From Leptolyngbya iicbica LK (GTDB lineage Bacteria > Cyanobacteriota > Cyanobacteriia > Phormidesmidales > Phormidesmidaceae), in assembly GCF_004212215.1 (NCBI RefSeq), contig NZ_QVFV01000002.1, forward strand, positions 483,627 through 547,626: DNA of 64,000 nucleotides, written 5' to 3'. Below the pieces are notes generated by a model. That model had not been told where the DNA came from, made no database searches, and saw only the letters and a program-made list of their open reading frames with translations. Below are positions 17,802 to 27,534 of this stretch, piece after piece; the stretch's first letter is position 1, and each line of letters starts with the position of its first letter. A program made the translations under genes and the position numbers.

Positions 17802-18812
17802 TCAAAGCGGCTGTGAATAGCCCAGAGCTACCTTCGCTTTGGCGAGGGTTTGCAGGGCGATCGCCTCAGCTTTTTCGCGGCCCTCTCGCAAAATTGATTC
17901 CAGGTAGGTGCGATCAGCCATTAAAGCGTGATATTTCTCTTGAATTGGTTGCAGCGCTGCCACCATCGTCTCAGCTAGCAAGGGTTTGAATTGTCCCCAC
18001 CCCATCTCCGCACATTCCTGTGCTACGGCTTCTTTAGTTTGGCCGGAGAGAATCATATAAAGCGTCAGTAAGTTTTGGCATTCGGGGCGATCGGGATTAT
18101 CAAACTCTAGACCGCGTACCGGGTCACTCTTACAGCGCTTGATTTTTTTCTGAATCAGCTCAGGTGGATCAATTAAATCAATGCGGCTCATTTCCGACGG
18201 ATCGGATTTAGACATTTTTTTCGTGCCGTCGGTCAAGCTCATGACCCGCGCCCCAGCGGCTTGAATCATCGGTTCCGGCACCTTGATGACAGGTTGATCC
18301 TCACTGCCGTATTGAAAGTTAAAGCGATTAACAATGTCGCGAGTCAGCTCCACATGCTGTTTTTGGTCTTCGCCCACGGGCACTAAATCCGGCTCGTAAA
18401 GCAAGATGTCAGCGGCTTGCAACACCGGGTAGTCAAACAACCCCACCGTTACGTTTTCGCCCTGTTTGACCGCTTTTTCTTTGAACTGAATCATGCGTTC
18501 CAGCCAATTCAGCGGAGTCACGCAGTTAAACAGCCAGGCCAGCTCACTGTGAGCCGAAATGTGCGATTGCACAAAAATGGTCGATTTCTGCGGATCGATG
18601 CCACAGGCGAGGTAAGTTGCGGCGACTTTGTAGGTATCCTCGGCGAGGGATTTCGGATCATGGGGCACCGTGATGGCGTGCAAGTCGGCCATAAACAAGA
18701 AGCTGTCGTATTCCTCTTGTAGGGCAACCCAGTTACGAATGGCTCCCAAATAATTGCCCAGGTGCAGGTTGCCCGTAGGTTGGATGCCGGAAAGAATACG
18801 GTTCTTGCCCAT
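17802..18812 (-). CDS. trpS: Tryptophanyl-tRNA synthetase
   Basis: The protein has 336 aa, a class Ic aminoacyl-tRNA synthetase that charges tRNA-Trp in the cytoplasm. The HIGH-type motif is GIQPTGNLHLGNYLGAIRNW and the KMSKS motif is DGTKKMSKSDPSEMSRI. ADLHAITVPHDP, PVLQAADILLYEPDLVPVGEDQKQHVELTRDI and the C-terminal KIKRCKSDP are all standard for bacterial TrpS. Full length. Next on the same strand is the metF-like gene, about 130 bp downstream, so read-through is possible but not shown. Confidence 0.97.
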   Translation of the reverse strand: MGKNRILSGIQPTGNLHLGNYLGAIRNWVALQEEYDSFLFMADLHAITVPHDPKSLAEDTYKVAATYLACGIDPQKSTIFVQSHISAHSELAWLFNCVTPLNWLERMIQFKEKAVKQGENVTVGLFDYPVLQAADILLYEPDLVPVGEDQKQHVELTRDIVNRFNFQYGSEDQPVIKVPEPMIQAAGARVMSLTDGTKKMSKSDPSEMSRIDLIDPPELIQKKIKRCKSDPVRGLEFDNPDRPECQNLLTLYMILSGQTKEAVAQECAEMGWGQFKPLLAETMVAALQPIQEKYHALMADRTYLESILREGREKAEAIALQTLAKAKVALGYSQPL

Positions 18813-18918
18813 AGATAAGAAAGTTATCAGTCTGTATACTCTGTTTACGCATTGTATAAGAAGCCCTAGAGCATTTCGGTTTTAAAAGCCTGTTTGTGTT
18901 GTTCAGAGTAAGGAAGCC

Positions 18919-19221
18919 ATGAATAAGCCCCTATCGCAATCTCCCGTTAAAACCTTGGAAAGCGCCATTAATCTGGCGCAGGATACTGATTCCAACGAGC
19001 AAGCCCACGCGGCCTTTAATGAAGTTTTAGAGACGGTACGGGCGAATGATCCGCAGTGCGCGGCGATGTTGCAGATGCTCTGGCGCGAATATGTGACGAC
19101 TCAACGCTCCGCAACGTTTTGGCAAGAGCTGTGTCAGGTTGAAAAGCACCTCTCAGAGCGGATTACCGAAAGCCACGTGCAACTGCGGCAGAATTATTTG
19201 CGGTTGATGCAAGAGCAGTAA
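18919..19221 (+). CDS. Hypothetical 100-aa helical protein
   Basis: I do not recognise a named family, though the composition suggests a conserved cyanobacterial protein. It is predicted all-helical and soluble (TLESAINLAQDTDSNEQAHAAFNEVL, then MLQMLWREYVTTQRSATFWQELC and a charged C-terminal helix). An AAGGAAG precedes the ATG by about 5 nt, a good ribosome site. Divergent from trpS, convergent with menF; a hairpin follows at 19277-19314. Confidence 0.7.
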   Translation: MNKPLSQSPVKTLESAINLAQDTDSNEQAHAAFNEVLETVRANDPQCAAMLQMLWREYVTTQRSATFWQELCQVEKHLSERITESHVQLRQNYLRLMQEQ

Positions 19222-19276
19222 TCCGAGTAGTTACCGGATGCCCGGGCGATTAAAAGCCAGGGTTGGTCGGAATTGA

Positions 19277-19314
19277 AAGGGGCGTCACACATCTGGCAAG
19301 CTGTGGTGCCCCTT
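19277..19314. terminator. Hairpin between convergent genes
   Basis: AAGGGGC at 19277-19283 pairs with GCCCCTT at 19308-19314, with inner ACA/TGT pairing. It lies between the convergent 100-aa gene and menF, so it may terminate both. The T-runs on either side are weak. Confidence 0.5.
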
Positions 19315-19383
19315 CGTCGTTCATTTATCCCAAAGTATTGATGCCTACAGGCGAATCGGCATATGTGAAGCCTCTGTTATCTG

Positions 19384-20808
19384 TTAGCCCAGCGCTTCGG
19401 CGAGGGCTTGCAGCTTGAGCTGAATTTCGGCGAGTTCTTGGGCGGGGTCAGAGTCAGCGACGATGCCAGCACCGGCAAATAAGCGGGCCTGATTTTTTTG
19501 AATTAAGGCGGAGCGAATGCCGACGATAAATTCACTGTTGCCGGCAGGGTCGATCCATCCCAAGGGAGCAGCATAAAGCCCCCGATCGCACGTTTCCTCT
19601 TGTTGAATGCGATCGCAGGCGGCGGCCATCGGCACCCCTGCCACTGCCGGAGTCGGATGTAGACATTCAACCAGGCGGAGGGGTGAGGTCTGGGGTGATA
19701 CCTCGGCGCAAATAGGGGTGTGCAGGTGCTGAATATTGGAGAGTCGCAGCAGTCCGGGGGGAGTGCTATAGCAAGGGTGCAAGCCCTCGGCTTCCAGGTG
19801 ATTCACGATGAAATCGAGGACGAGTTGATGCTCTTGCTGCTCTTTGGGATTTTTAAGCAGTTGCTGACCGATGTCGCGATCGCGCTCAGGGGTCGTCCCT
19901 CGGGGCGCTGATCCGGCTAAGGCATCAGTGACGAGGCGCCCTTGGCGAATGCTCAGCAAGCGCTCGGGACTGGCTCCAATAAAGTGACTGTCGCCTTCGC
20001 CGGAAAACGAAAATATGTAGCAGTCGGGATAGCGCGATCGCAGTCGGGGCAGGGCAATATCGCGCCGAAACGGGTGAGTGCGAGTCACATCAAACGCCTG
20101 AGCCACCACTTGTTTTTGCAAATCATGACGGTGAATGGCGGCGAGGGTGCTGGTCACCTTTTGCTGAAACTGCTGACCTTCCGGTCGTGCCAACTGTGGC
20201 TGCCAAGAGACAGCGTCGCGACCCCAGTGACTTTCTAGTAAGCGGGCAGAGGGGGCAAAGCGCTGCAGTTGACTCACTTGCTCAGCGATCGCTCGGGCCA
20301 GCGGTGCCAGGCGGCTGTGGGGGCGAATCAGCACATTCGCAATGAGGACGCAGCGCTGCTTTTGCCGCACGACCTGCCAACGGGTTAGCAGCACCGTCGC
20401 CGGAGCAAAGCCGCCGATGGCCGTGGCCACCGTATCAAAAAAGGAAAAGCTACAGAAAAAATAAGGTCCCTCAGGCCGCTGAGGAATGGCCTGAATGCGC
20501 GGTTGCCACTGGGCGATAGCCTGACGGGCGGTGGCGAAGCGATCGCGACCGCTGAAATGCTCACAAATCAGCGCATCCCAGGCGGCGATCGCCTGCCCGC
20601 GCGAAGGCGACTCAAAATAGCACTGACGGTGATGCGGCTGCGGATAGGTCAGCAAGACGGCGAGGGGATCGACCATCGGTAACGGAAACGACAAGCTAAC
20701 CAGCCGTTCGGCATTGGCCTGCTGAGCCTGCTGGAGAGAGGCTTGCAGCGCTTGATGAATCTGGGGGTAATGGGGAAGAGGATTCGACCTTGAGGGTGCG
20801 ACTGTCAT
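19384..20808 (-). CDS. menF: Isochorismate synthase
   Basis: The protein has 474 aa, a chorismate-utilising enzyme that converts chorismate to isochorismate, the entry to phylloquinone synthesis. The C-terminal chorismate-binding domain is clear: KQVVAQAFDVTRTHPF, YIFSFSGEGDSHFIGASPERLLS, DALAGSAPRGTTPERDRDIG, NIQHLHTPICAEV, LHPTPAVAGVP and FIVGIRSALIQKNQARLFAGAGIV with SDPAQELAEIQLKLQAL. The LHPTPAVAG sequence and the GAG(I/V)V ending are typical for isochorismate rather than anthranilate synthase. I use the ATG at 20808; a TTG at 20823 is also in frame. menG, for the last step, is at 1604-2323. Confidence 0.93.
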   Translation of the reverse strand: MTVAPSRSNPLPHYPQIHQALQASLQQAQQANAERLVSLSFPLPMVDPLAVLLTYPQPHHRQCYFESPSRGQAIAAWDALICEHFSGRDRFATARQAIAQWQPRIQAIPQRPEGPYFFCSFSFFDTVATAIGGFAPATVLLTRWQVVRQKQRCVLIANVLIRPHSRLAPLARAIAEQVSQLQRFAPSARLLESHWGRDAVSWQPQLARPEGQQFQQKVTSTLAAIHRHDLQKQVVAQAFDVTRTHPFRRDIALPRLRSRYPDCYIFSFSGEGDSHFIGASPERLLSIRQGRLVTDALAGSAPRGTTPERDRDIGQQLLKNPKEQQEHQLVLDFIVNHLEAEGLHPCYSTPPGLLRLSNIQHLHTPICAEVSPQTSPLRLVECLHPTPAVAGVPMAAACDRIQQEETCDRGLYAAPLGWIDPAGNSEFIVGIRSALIQKNQARLFAGAGIVADSDPAQELAEIQLKLQALAEALG

Positions 20809-21131
20809 AGAGAGTGATAACAACCGATGTCAAAACAGAATATTAAAAATGAGTTCGCCCCAGCCTGAGGCCAACCCTAGATGAAATGCCCAAGCGGCGC
20901 TTTTTCAATGGTCGCATCAATTTTGAAAGAGCACCGGGTCACCCTATGAAGAAGCATTAAGCTGATGGGGGTTGCGCCCGTTCAGTCGCCGCTTGTCACC
21001 CTCACGGCTCACTTCACACTGACAGAGAAACTGGTGGCTTTCCTGAGCTGACCGAATTTAGTGGAGTTAGAGGCCCCTCGTCGACCGGTTCAGCTGATCG
21101 ACTTTTCCAAAAATTCCCATTGCGATTGGAC
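20809..21131. other. Intergenic region, no gene seen
   Basis: About 320 bp between the minus-strand menF and site-2 protease genes. It includes a small inverted repeat GTCGA...TCGAC at about 21080-21101. No coding potential or RNA signature is seen. Confidence 0.45.
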
Positions 21132-22664
21132 TTAGCCGATGCCCAAACGTCCAGCCAACGAAGGGGTAAGCGGCAGCAGTGTAGCCAGGGTGAGAAATAG
21201 GGCTAACAGTCCCAAGGCGGCGCGGGCGTCGTCGGGTTCGGTCAATTCATTAGTGGCGGGACGCTCTTGATTGCGCTGCAAAAACAAAATCAATACGGCC
21301 CAATACAGGGCAAGGGGATTGGCCAGAGAAGCGATCGCTAAAATGATCAGCGTGATGACCGTGGCGCGACCCGCCGTTTTGCGACCATAGATCGACTGCA
21401 CAATGCGCCCCCCGTCGAGTTGACCCGCCGGCAATAAATTCAGCGCCGTGATGATGAGCCCCAACCAGCCCAGCAAAACGAACGGATGAATATCGACCAA
21501 GGGCGCGGTGAGGGCGTCTCTCAGGACAATTTTGGCCAATGTGCCCACGAGTACGGAACCCTGGAAGAATTCGACCGGCAACTGAAACTCGCTGCCCGGT
21601 TGAGACAGCAATAGCCCCCCAATCAGCAGCGCAAATGACAATAAACCGCCCAGGGCTGGCCCCGCGATCGCCACATCAAATAAGACGGAACGGTTGGGTA
21701 AAACCGACTCGATGCGGGTGAGGGCCCCAAAAGCCCCAATGTCCCAAGTGGGCAAAAAGAAGGGCCAACTGAGCTTGACTTGACGCTGCCGAGCCATGAG
21801 CCAGTGGCCAATTTCATGGGCCACGAGAATGGCGATGACGCCTGCGGCAAAGGGTAAAGCTTGAGGCCATTTGTCTGGCGTCGATAGCAGATCAAACCCC
21901 AGCAAAATGCCGCTGGCTTCGAGACAGGTCAAGCCCGTGGCGATCGCCATTACCACGGCAAAGCCTTTTTGCGCTGGAGTAAGGGGTTTGGGGTCAGTGG
22001 TTTTGGGCAGGGCAACGATGGCAGGCTTACCCTGCGGATCGGCGACCAGAAACAATCGAAAACGCCGATCGAGTCGTTCATCCGCCAAGGCCGTGAGGGT
22101 GGCGATCGCCGCTTCTGGCTCGCCGCGCAAATTCCCCTTAAAAATGGCCCCCTGGTCATAGGGCACGGTTTCGGTTCGAAAAAACGTATCGACGCCAAAA
22201 ATGCCTTCTAAGGCCACCCGATCTTCCGGCGCAATTCGGGGTTCATCCTCCGTAGTGGAAGGGTCAGACTGGGTGGTCGCATTTTCTTCAGAGCGATCAG
22301 TGGCGTTGCCTGACTCAGTCGGATCTGTGACCGTTCCTTGAGCCACGTCTTGGGCGATCGCTTCCGCAGGGGGCGGTGTCATAAATTCTTTAAGCTTTTG
22401 GGCTGCGAGTTCATCTTGGCCTAAAGCTCGCAGTTGCCGGCCCAAATAGATGTAAGCTCCGGCCGATGCCACGACCAACAGCAACACCCCAGCCAAATTA
22501 ATGTAAATGCCGAGGGTAAACAGGCCGAAGAATAGGAGCCAGGGCAGCATTAGCACCACGGATTGCAGCCAAGCAAAAACGCCAATTTTGCCATAGGGTC
22601 GAGCCCGCAAAAAGCCCCAAACGAGGAGGGCGATCGCAGCCAAAAAGATCAGTAGCGTAACCAT
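21132..22664 (-). CDS. Site-2 protease, EGY type (M50)
   Basis: The protein has 510 aa, an intramembrane zinc metalloprotease of the M50 family most like plastid EGY proteins. Two N-terminal hydrophobic segments (residues 1-75) are followed by an acidic, low-complexity linker (about 110-150). The soluble part contains IFKGNLRGEPEAAI, the GNLRG motif that marks EGY proteins. The zinc motif is AHEIGHWLMAR (HExxH) in a membrane helix, and the second ligand region is ALNLLPAGQLDGGRIVQ. About seven further hydrophobic segments follow. It probably cleaves membrane-bound regulators or precursor proteins; the substrate is unknown. The ATG is at 22664 with GGAG a few bases before. Confidence 0.9.
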   Translation of the reverse strand: MVTLLIFLAAIALLVWGFLRARPYGKIGVFAWLQSVVLMLPWLLFFGLFTLGIYINLAGVLLLVVASAGAYIYLGRQLRALGQDELAAQKLKEFMTPPPAEAIAQDVAQGTVTDPTESGNATDRSEENATTQSDPSTTEDEPRIAPEDRVALEGIFGVDTFFRTETVPYDQGAIFKGNLRGEPEAAIATLTALADERLDRRFRLFLVADPQGKPAIVALPKTTDPKPLTPAQKGFAVVMAIATGLTCLEASGILLGFDLLSTPDKWPQALPFAAGVIAILVAHEIGHWLMARQRQVKLSWPFFLPTWDIGAFGALTRIESVLPNRSVLFDVAIAGPALGGLLSFALLIGGLLLSQPGSEFQLPVEFFQGSVLVGTLAKIVLRDALTAPLVDIHPFVLLGWLGLIITALNLLPAGQLDGGRIVQSIYGRKTAGRATVITLIILAIASLANPLALYWAVLILFLQRNQERPATNELTEPDDARAALGLLALFLTLATLLPLTPSLAGRLGIG

Positions 22665-22927
22665 AGGAGCGGTATCGGTGGGGGAGCCTCAACTCTAGTT
22701 AATGTAACTGAGTGCGGGCGTTTACACCGAATTTGTCTGGTAGGGATAGCCAGCCACAGCGGTTTCGAACCGCTTGCTAATGGCTGCGCAATGGTCATGT
22801 CTGCGACCCAACAGCTAATTGAGAACCGGGGACACCTGTTGAGAACAGAGTCTCGCGATCGCCGCCGCACCTGCCTGACGTCAACCGCACCTAATTGCCT
22901 TCAGCCTTAATCAAGCATTCGACTGTC

Positions 22928-23500
22928 TCAGTGACGGTTAACCCAGCGACTGCCGACAGCGATCGCGCCGACAGCCAGGAGTGCCAGCCATGACATGGGC
23001 TCAGGAATCGTGGTCGTAGCGTCGGGAACTGACGGTGCGGTGGCGACGATCGCAAACGACTGCTGGCTTTCTAAGTCTGCGGCAATTTGGCTCAAAACAT
23101 TGCCGCCGTCCGCCACATCTGAAAACCCGACTGCGATACCAGCGACGCCAGCCTCGACATCGTAAACAAACCACGGTGAGATACCGCCAAACCCGGTGTT
23201 GACGAGTCCAAACGTATCAAACGGGGTTTGACAAATCGGCTGAGCAAAAGGACTACCCTCGGCACAGTCAAAGACTTGTTGCGCAGTCTCAGCGGCCAGG
23301 GCAAAATCGTTCTTGCTGTACCAGGGTTGAGCTTGCAATTCAACAATGTGGTCTTCAAAGACGCCTAACTTAAACTCAATCTCGTAATCCTTACCGCCAA
23401 TGTTGACCGTGGGAGGCAGGGACTGGGCGATCGCGGTCAGAGGTAGGCTAACGCTTGCTGCGATCGCCGCCCCCATAACAACCAAAGATTTGATAAACAT
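22928..23500 (-). CDS. PEP-CTERM exported protein
   Basis: The protein has 190 aa. A signal peptide (VVMGAAIAASVSLPLTAIAQS) starts the protein, and a PEP-CTERM tag ends it: TTIPEPMSWLALLAVGAIAV then a basic end (SRWVNRH). The middle has two cysteines (VFDCAEGSPFAQPIC) that may form a disulphide, and VGFSDVADGGNVLSQIAADLESQQSFAIVA, common in small cyanobacterial PEP-CTERM proteins. No enzymatic motif is visible. It is the second PEP-CTERM protein in the window; neither has an exosortase gene next to it. Confidence 0.85.
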   Translation of the reverse strand: MFIKSLVVMGAAIAASVSLPLTAIAQSLPPTVNIGGKDYEIEFKLGVFEDHIVELQAQPWYSKNDFALAAETAQQVFDCAEGSPFAQPICQTPFDTFGLVNTGFGGISPWFVYDVEAGVAGIAVGFSDVADGGNVLSQIAADLESQQSFAIVATAPSVPDATTTIPEPMSWLALLAVGAIAVGSRWVNRH

Positions 23501-23812
23501 GGTGACGAAGTGGTAGATAGCAGAGATTGATTCGCCAGTTAAGGCGACGTGTTTTTAGGCATGGCTCCGTAGCGATAAATGCGCCTTGCCTAAACAACGT
23601 CAAAATGTTAGCACCGTGGAATTGTGGCCGGTTTTGCTCACAGATGAATCTTTACTTTTCTTGGCTGCCGACTCCCATCAGCGGTCAGCCTTTTAATAGA
23701 AGCTGAGATATCTGCTTAATCAATGATCTGTTTTGGATACTCGAGAAAGCTGCGCTCTCCCCGATATTTGCTCTGGCAACCGTTGAAGGACCAGCCGTTG
23801 AAATTCCTCTCA
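23501..23812. other. Intergenic region, no gene seen
   Basis: About 310 bp between two minus-strand genes, with many stop codons in all frames. I see no repeat, terminator or RNA signature. Confidence 0.4.
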
Positions 23813-24085
23813 CTAGTCAGACGCTAGAGTGATTACCCACAAAAGGTTGAGCCCAGACGGCACAAATAATAAGCAGCCCAGAATGATGCTGATACGTACT
23901 GACAAAAAGCTCGATAAGGCGCTGATTGCAGTCAACCCAATGAGTCCCAAAATGATAAACAAATACACCAAGCCAAAGGTCTGTATTTTGTAACCAATGC
24001 GATCGCTAAAAATGAAGAAAATCATCAAGGTCAGAAGATTAAATGCCAGGTCAACCCAAGCAACATGTTTAAATACAAAGGTCAT
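23813..24085 (-). CDS. Small hypothetical membrane protein
   Basis: The protein has 90 aa with three hydrophobic segments: WVDLAFNLLTLMIFFIFS, FGLVYLFIILGLIGLTAISAL, and ISIILGCLLFVPSGLNLLWVI. A short basic turn (DRIGYKIQ) separates the first two. I do not recognise the family. The gene is AT-richer than its neighbours. The start ATG at 24085 opens MTFVFKHVAW. It lies upstream of and divergent from the three-paralogue array. Confidence 0.55.
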   Translation of the reverse strand: MTFVFKHVAWVDLAFNLLTLMIFFIFSDRIGYKIQTFGLVYLFIILGLIGLTAISALSSFLSVRISIILGCLLFVPSGLNLLWVITLASD

Positions 24086-24329
24086 ATGAGTAGCCTAATA
24101 ACGTCATGAATTTTAGATTTCCTCCTTGAGTATGGGAGGTTGCTGTCGATTTCAGAAATATTCATGCCTGAAAAATATTTCTTAAAAGTGTCAGTTTGCG
24201 ACTTTGCCTGGGCATCGTAAGTTACCAATCAAAAAACCACTGAAAGTTGCAAGGGCGTCATCGCGAAGACAGAGTCTTTTATAAATGACGCGTTCAACTG
24301 GGAGGATCCGGTGGATCAGGATGTAGCTT

Positions 24330-25967
24330 ATGACGAATTCGCGATCGCTCCGACAACGTGCCCAATCGGGGGATCCTCAGGCGATCGCGGCGCTGATGAA
24401 TCAGTCATTTCAACCGCAAGGAATTCGGGCGACGGCGATCACCAACGGCTCCGAACTCAACATTTATCTTGAAGCTGAGACGGTGCCCGACCGACGTTTA
24501 AGCCAGCGCATTCGACAAGGGTTGACGGCTTTAGGGGTGACGCAATACAGCCGTATCGTGGTGCATGGACGTGAGATGGGCACCGAGATCACCGACTGGT
24601 CAACTTCCATCATGCTGGGGGGAGAAGTTGCTTCTAGCACGCCAGCTCCGCACCCAACGATTCAGCAAGCGGCACAACGTCCGGCGGCGCAAGCAGCCAC
24701 GCCCGCTTCCACACCTCGGCGGACAACGCCGCCGCGATCGCCCCGGTCTCAGCCGAGAGCGTCCACACCCCCATTAGCGCCGCCGCGATCGCCCCTGCAA
24801 TCACTAACAATGATGGCGGCTCTCATCGCCAAATGGGTGTTCTTTAGCTTGGCTGTGGCCATTATTCCAACATTGATTTTGATGGCGGTGTTTGGCCTCA
24901 TTCCCCTGGCCATTTATTTGGGCCTGTTGGGATTTCTGTGGGGGCGCATTCAGTCGTGGGTGTTGCGACCCTATTGGGGCGATCGCGCCGAACGTTGGCA
25001 AACCCCAACTCAGTGGGGATTTGTGGCTTGCGGGGGCGTGGTGCTGGCCATCCGAGTGATACATGGGGTTTTGTTGCGGTTGCTCATCACAACCCGAGCC
25101 GATGATGTCTGGATTCAGTTAATCATCACGTTAGGCGATGTCGGGATTATGGCGATTATCGTGTTAGTGGCCACGGCTTTGGGGTACTTGCTCGGCAAAA
25201 TTCAAGCGCCCTGTTTTGAGCCCGATCTTCACGAGCATGGCCCGGGTCTGCCACCAGGGTGCCGTTGGTGGAGCCTTGCCAACGCTGGCATTGGGCTCTG
25301 CATGGGGGCAAATTTAGCGCTAATTTATCTAATCTTTCGCAATCCTAGTTGGCTGCGAGATTTGCATGGCGCAATGGGGATTTTAGGCCAGGGGCGGCTA
25401 ATTGGTCTGATCACTCTGTTTCCAACTGTGTTGATTTATCTGATCGGCACCGGATTGGTACTGGCCTATTGTCTGGAAATCGAACAGTATCAGCGTCGAG
25501 CCACCCATCCCCAAGCGGAGGCGATCGCCTCACTCCCAGCCATTCCCGGCTTAGAGACGTTCGGACGGGTGCCGTTGGCGCTGCCCTATTTCGGCGTGGC
25601 GATGATTCCCGTCGCGCTGCTGACGCCGATTTTGCCTTCCCTCGGATTGCTTACCCTCATGATGTTTTGGATATTTGCTTATCAAGTGGGAAGTTGGCTG
25701 CGCAACTGGGCGTTTGTGGGCGGTTTGGCGATAACCGTCGTGACGGTTGTGCCCTATGTCGGATTTGCGGCCCTTTCCCCGGCTGGGCTGGGCAAGTTTG
25801 CGGTCATTGCTCTCATGGCGACTCTCGGCGCAGCAGCGGTGTCATTTGGTCTGGGGGCGATCGCGGGACTGCTGACCAAAAGTTGGCGCACCGCTGGGGG
25901 CGTGGCTTTGCTGGGGCCGAGTCTGAGTTTTGTCCTGACCGGACTCATGGTCTTGGCGGCGTTGTAA
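24330..25967 (+). CDS. Multi-span membrane protein, paralogue A of three
   Basis: The protein has 545 aa. Residues 1-90 form a small domain shared with the next two genes: LRQRAQSGDPQAIAALMNQS, then FQPQGIRA, a beta strand ELNIYLEAE, and a helix ending in GLTALGV. A Pro/Ser/Thr/Arg-rich linker (about 95-160) follows, then eight or more hydrophobic spans to the C-terminus (for example TLILMAVFGLIPLAIYLGLL and GLLTLMMFWIFAYQVGS). The N-terminal domain occurs in many cyanobacterial proteins of unknown function, to my knowledge. The membrane part has no motif I can name. A terminal membrane half differs from that of B and C. Spacing to gene B is about 60 bp, so they are probably cotranscribed. 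Confidence 0.75.
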   Translation: MTNSRSLRQRAQSGDPQAIAALMNQSFQPQGIRATAITNGSELNIYLEAETVPDRRLSQRIRQGLTALGVTQYSRIVVHGREMGTEITDWSTSIMLGGEVASSTPAPHPTIQQAAQRPAAQAATPASTPRRTTPPRSPRSQPRASTPPLAPPRSPLQSLTMMAALIAKWVFFSLAVAIIPTLILMAVFGLIPLAIYLGLLGFLWGRIQSWVLRPYWGDRAERWQTPTQWGFVACGGVVLAIRVIHGVLLRLLITTRADDVWIQLIITLGDVGIMAIIVLVATALGYLLGKIQAPCFEPDLHEHGPGLPPGCRWWSLANAGIGLCMGANLALIYLIFRNPSWLRDLHGAMGILGQGRLIGLITLFPTVLIYLIGTGLVLAYCLEIEQYQRRATHPQAEAIASLPAIPGLETFGRVPLALPYFGVAMIPVALLTPILPSLGLLTLMMFWIFAYQVGSWLRNWAFVGGLAITVVTVVPYVGFAALSPAGLGKFAVIALMATLGAAAVSFGLGAIAGLLTKSWRTAGGVALLGPSLSFVLTGLMVLAAL

Positions 25968-26026
25968 CGCCTGTTAGTTGCCCGGAAATCGTGTCGTTGA
26001 CCGCTAAATATTATCTGCCGAAATTC

Positions 26027-27376
26027 ATGACCCACTCTTCCGATCAATCTCCCTCGACGCTCCAATTGGCGCAGCAGGGCAATCCGCAAGCGATCGCCGC
26101 TCTTCTCAACCAATCCCTCAAATCAGATGGGGTCAAAGCGAAAGTGGCGCGACAGGGCGATCGCCTCAAGATTGCCCTGTTGGGCAAGACGCCACCCGAC
26201 CCTGTTCTATGTCAGCGCATCACTGCCGGAATCAAGCGACTACAGATTACAGACATCAACCATTGCCAGATCAGCGCTTACCAGGTCAACCAGCGACAAC
26301 CCATTTGGAGCGAGACCTTAACGCTGGCACAGCCCAATTCCTCCCGCGCATCGGCTACCGCTCAACCGACTAAAGCATCACCAGGCGTTCCGACATCCCA
26401 AAAATCGGCCCAAAGTAGCGTTCTGCCCGCTAGCGATCGCCCGGCAAAGCTGAGTACGTTTGCTTTCTGGAAGCGAGGCATCGCCTTTTTACTCAGTATT
26501 CCGCTAATTGTGCATGGCAGCTTACGGTTTCTGTTGACGTTGGAGACGATGTTCTTTGGTTGGAAAATACCGCAGCAAATGCCGCTTTTATCCATTCAAA
26601 GCATACCGTTGTTGACCAATCTGCTGCTACATTTTTTGGGGCGTTGCGCAGCTAGTGCTTTGGCTTTAGGTCTGGGTTTATTGGCAATACGATATGCCCT
26701 ACAAAGTCATCGATCAATTGCCAAAAAGCTATCCATTGGTTTGGCGATCGCCCCAGCCTTATTTGTCGTGCTCTGCATCATTACTAATCCGTACTTTATC
26801 TTGCCATCACCAACCATGGGGTATGCAAATGAATTTTACCACTCTGTGACAGGTGCGCCTATGGGCAGAGGCTTTCAGCTCATTTTGATAGGGCTCAATA
26901 TCTTATTACTCGTCATTGGTGGCACCATTCTATATCGTGGCATTTTACGATCTCAGTCAGGACAAAAATACTCGTTCTGGAAGGAACTGAAGCAATCGTT
27001 TCTACAGTTATGGGATACCCGAAAGAGAGATGTACTTACGCTGTCGGCCGTTGGCCTATTGCTGTTATGTCTCACTAATCCTGGGCCAGTCAGGCATCTT
27101 AAAGTCGATTACTTGGGTGACTTTTGGAGAATCGGTTCAGGAAATTCAATAACGGCTGACGACTCTGTACTCAAGGAAACTTTGGCGAATAGCGATGATG
27201 TTCATTATCGGACACTATTAGTTTGCTCCTGGTTAAGTGATCGACAAAGAGGGCGGATAACTTTTGGGGTTGCCGGACATACCTATGATCGCAAAGTTGG
27301 CGGTTTAGGTGACTCTCGTCGTCGATTCGATTTACTGAATCCAAGCAACTATTTTAAGTATGACCATCTTAATTGA
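26027..27376 (+). CDS. Membrane protein, paralogue B of three
   Basis: The protein has 449 aa. Residues 8-95 repeat the shared domain (LQLAQQGNPQAIAALLNQSL, RLKIALLGKTPP, ISAYQVNQRQPIWSETL). A short polar linker leads to four to five hydrophobic spans (about 150-360), and the last 90 aa are soluble (YLGDFWRIGSGNSITADDSV ... ITFGVAGHTYDRKVGG). I take the ATG at 26027, since the frame is open far upstream inside gene A (in another reading frame) but the domain starts here. The 3' third (from about 26900) is AT-richer and lacks HIP1 sites, unlike gene A. Function unknown. Confidence 0.75.
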   Translation: MTHSSDQSPSTLQLAQQGNPQAIAALLNQSLKSDGVKAKVARQGDRLKIALLGKTPPDPVLCQRITAGIKRLQITDINHCQISAYQVNQRQPIWSETLTLAQPNSSRASATAQPTKASPGVPTSQKSAQSSVLPASDRPAKLSTFAFWKRGIAFLLSIPLIVHGSLRFLLTLETMFFGWKIPQQMPLLSIQSIPLLTNLLLHFLGRCAASALALGLGLLAIRYALQSHRSIAKKLSIGLAIAPALFVVLCIITNPYFILPSPTMGYANEFYHSVTGAPMGRGFQLILIGLNILLLVIGGTILYRGILRSQSGQKYSFWKELKQSFLQLWDTRKRDVLTLSAVGLLLLCLTNPGPVRHLKVDYLGDFWRIGSGNSITADDSVLKETLANSDDVHYRTLLVCSWLSDRQRGRITFGVAGHTYDRKVGGLGDSRRRFDLLNPSNYFKYDHLN

Positions 27377-27534
27377 TGTCGCCTACTAATTACGAGGTTG
27401 AAATCCATACTATTTGGGCTGTTAACGATGCTCATCATTGGAAGCATCACTGATATGAATTTAGTGATGAACTTCAAAAGGCTTAGAAATTTTGGTTGAC
27501 CGTCGTCAGATTTCACTGCAACCAACTAGAAAAC

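Noticed and set aside
22747..22830. A tRNA T-arm-like hairpin (AGCGG TTCGAAA CCGCT on the minus strand, 22758-22774)
   Set aside because: The expected 7-bp acceptor partner, anticodon and D arms are not found at the proper distances, so it is a chance or repeat palindrome.
25349..26026. Long frame that extends gene B upstream into gene A
   Set aside because: It overlaps gene A in another frame, and gene B's conserved domain begins right after the ATG at 26027. No Shine-Dalgarno at 25349.
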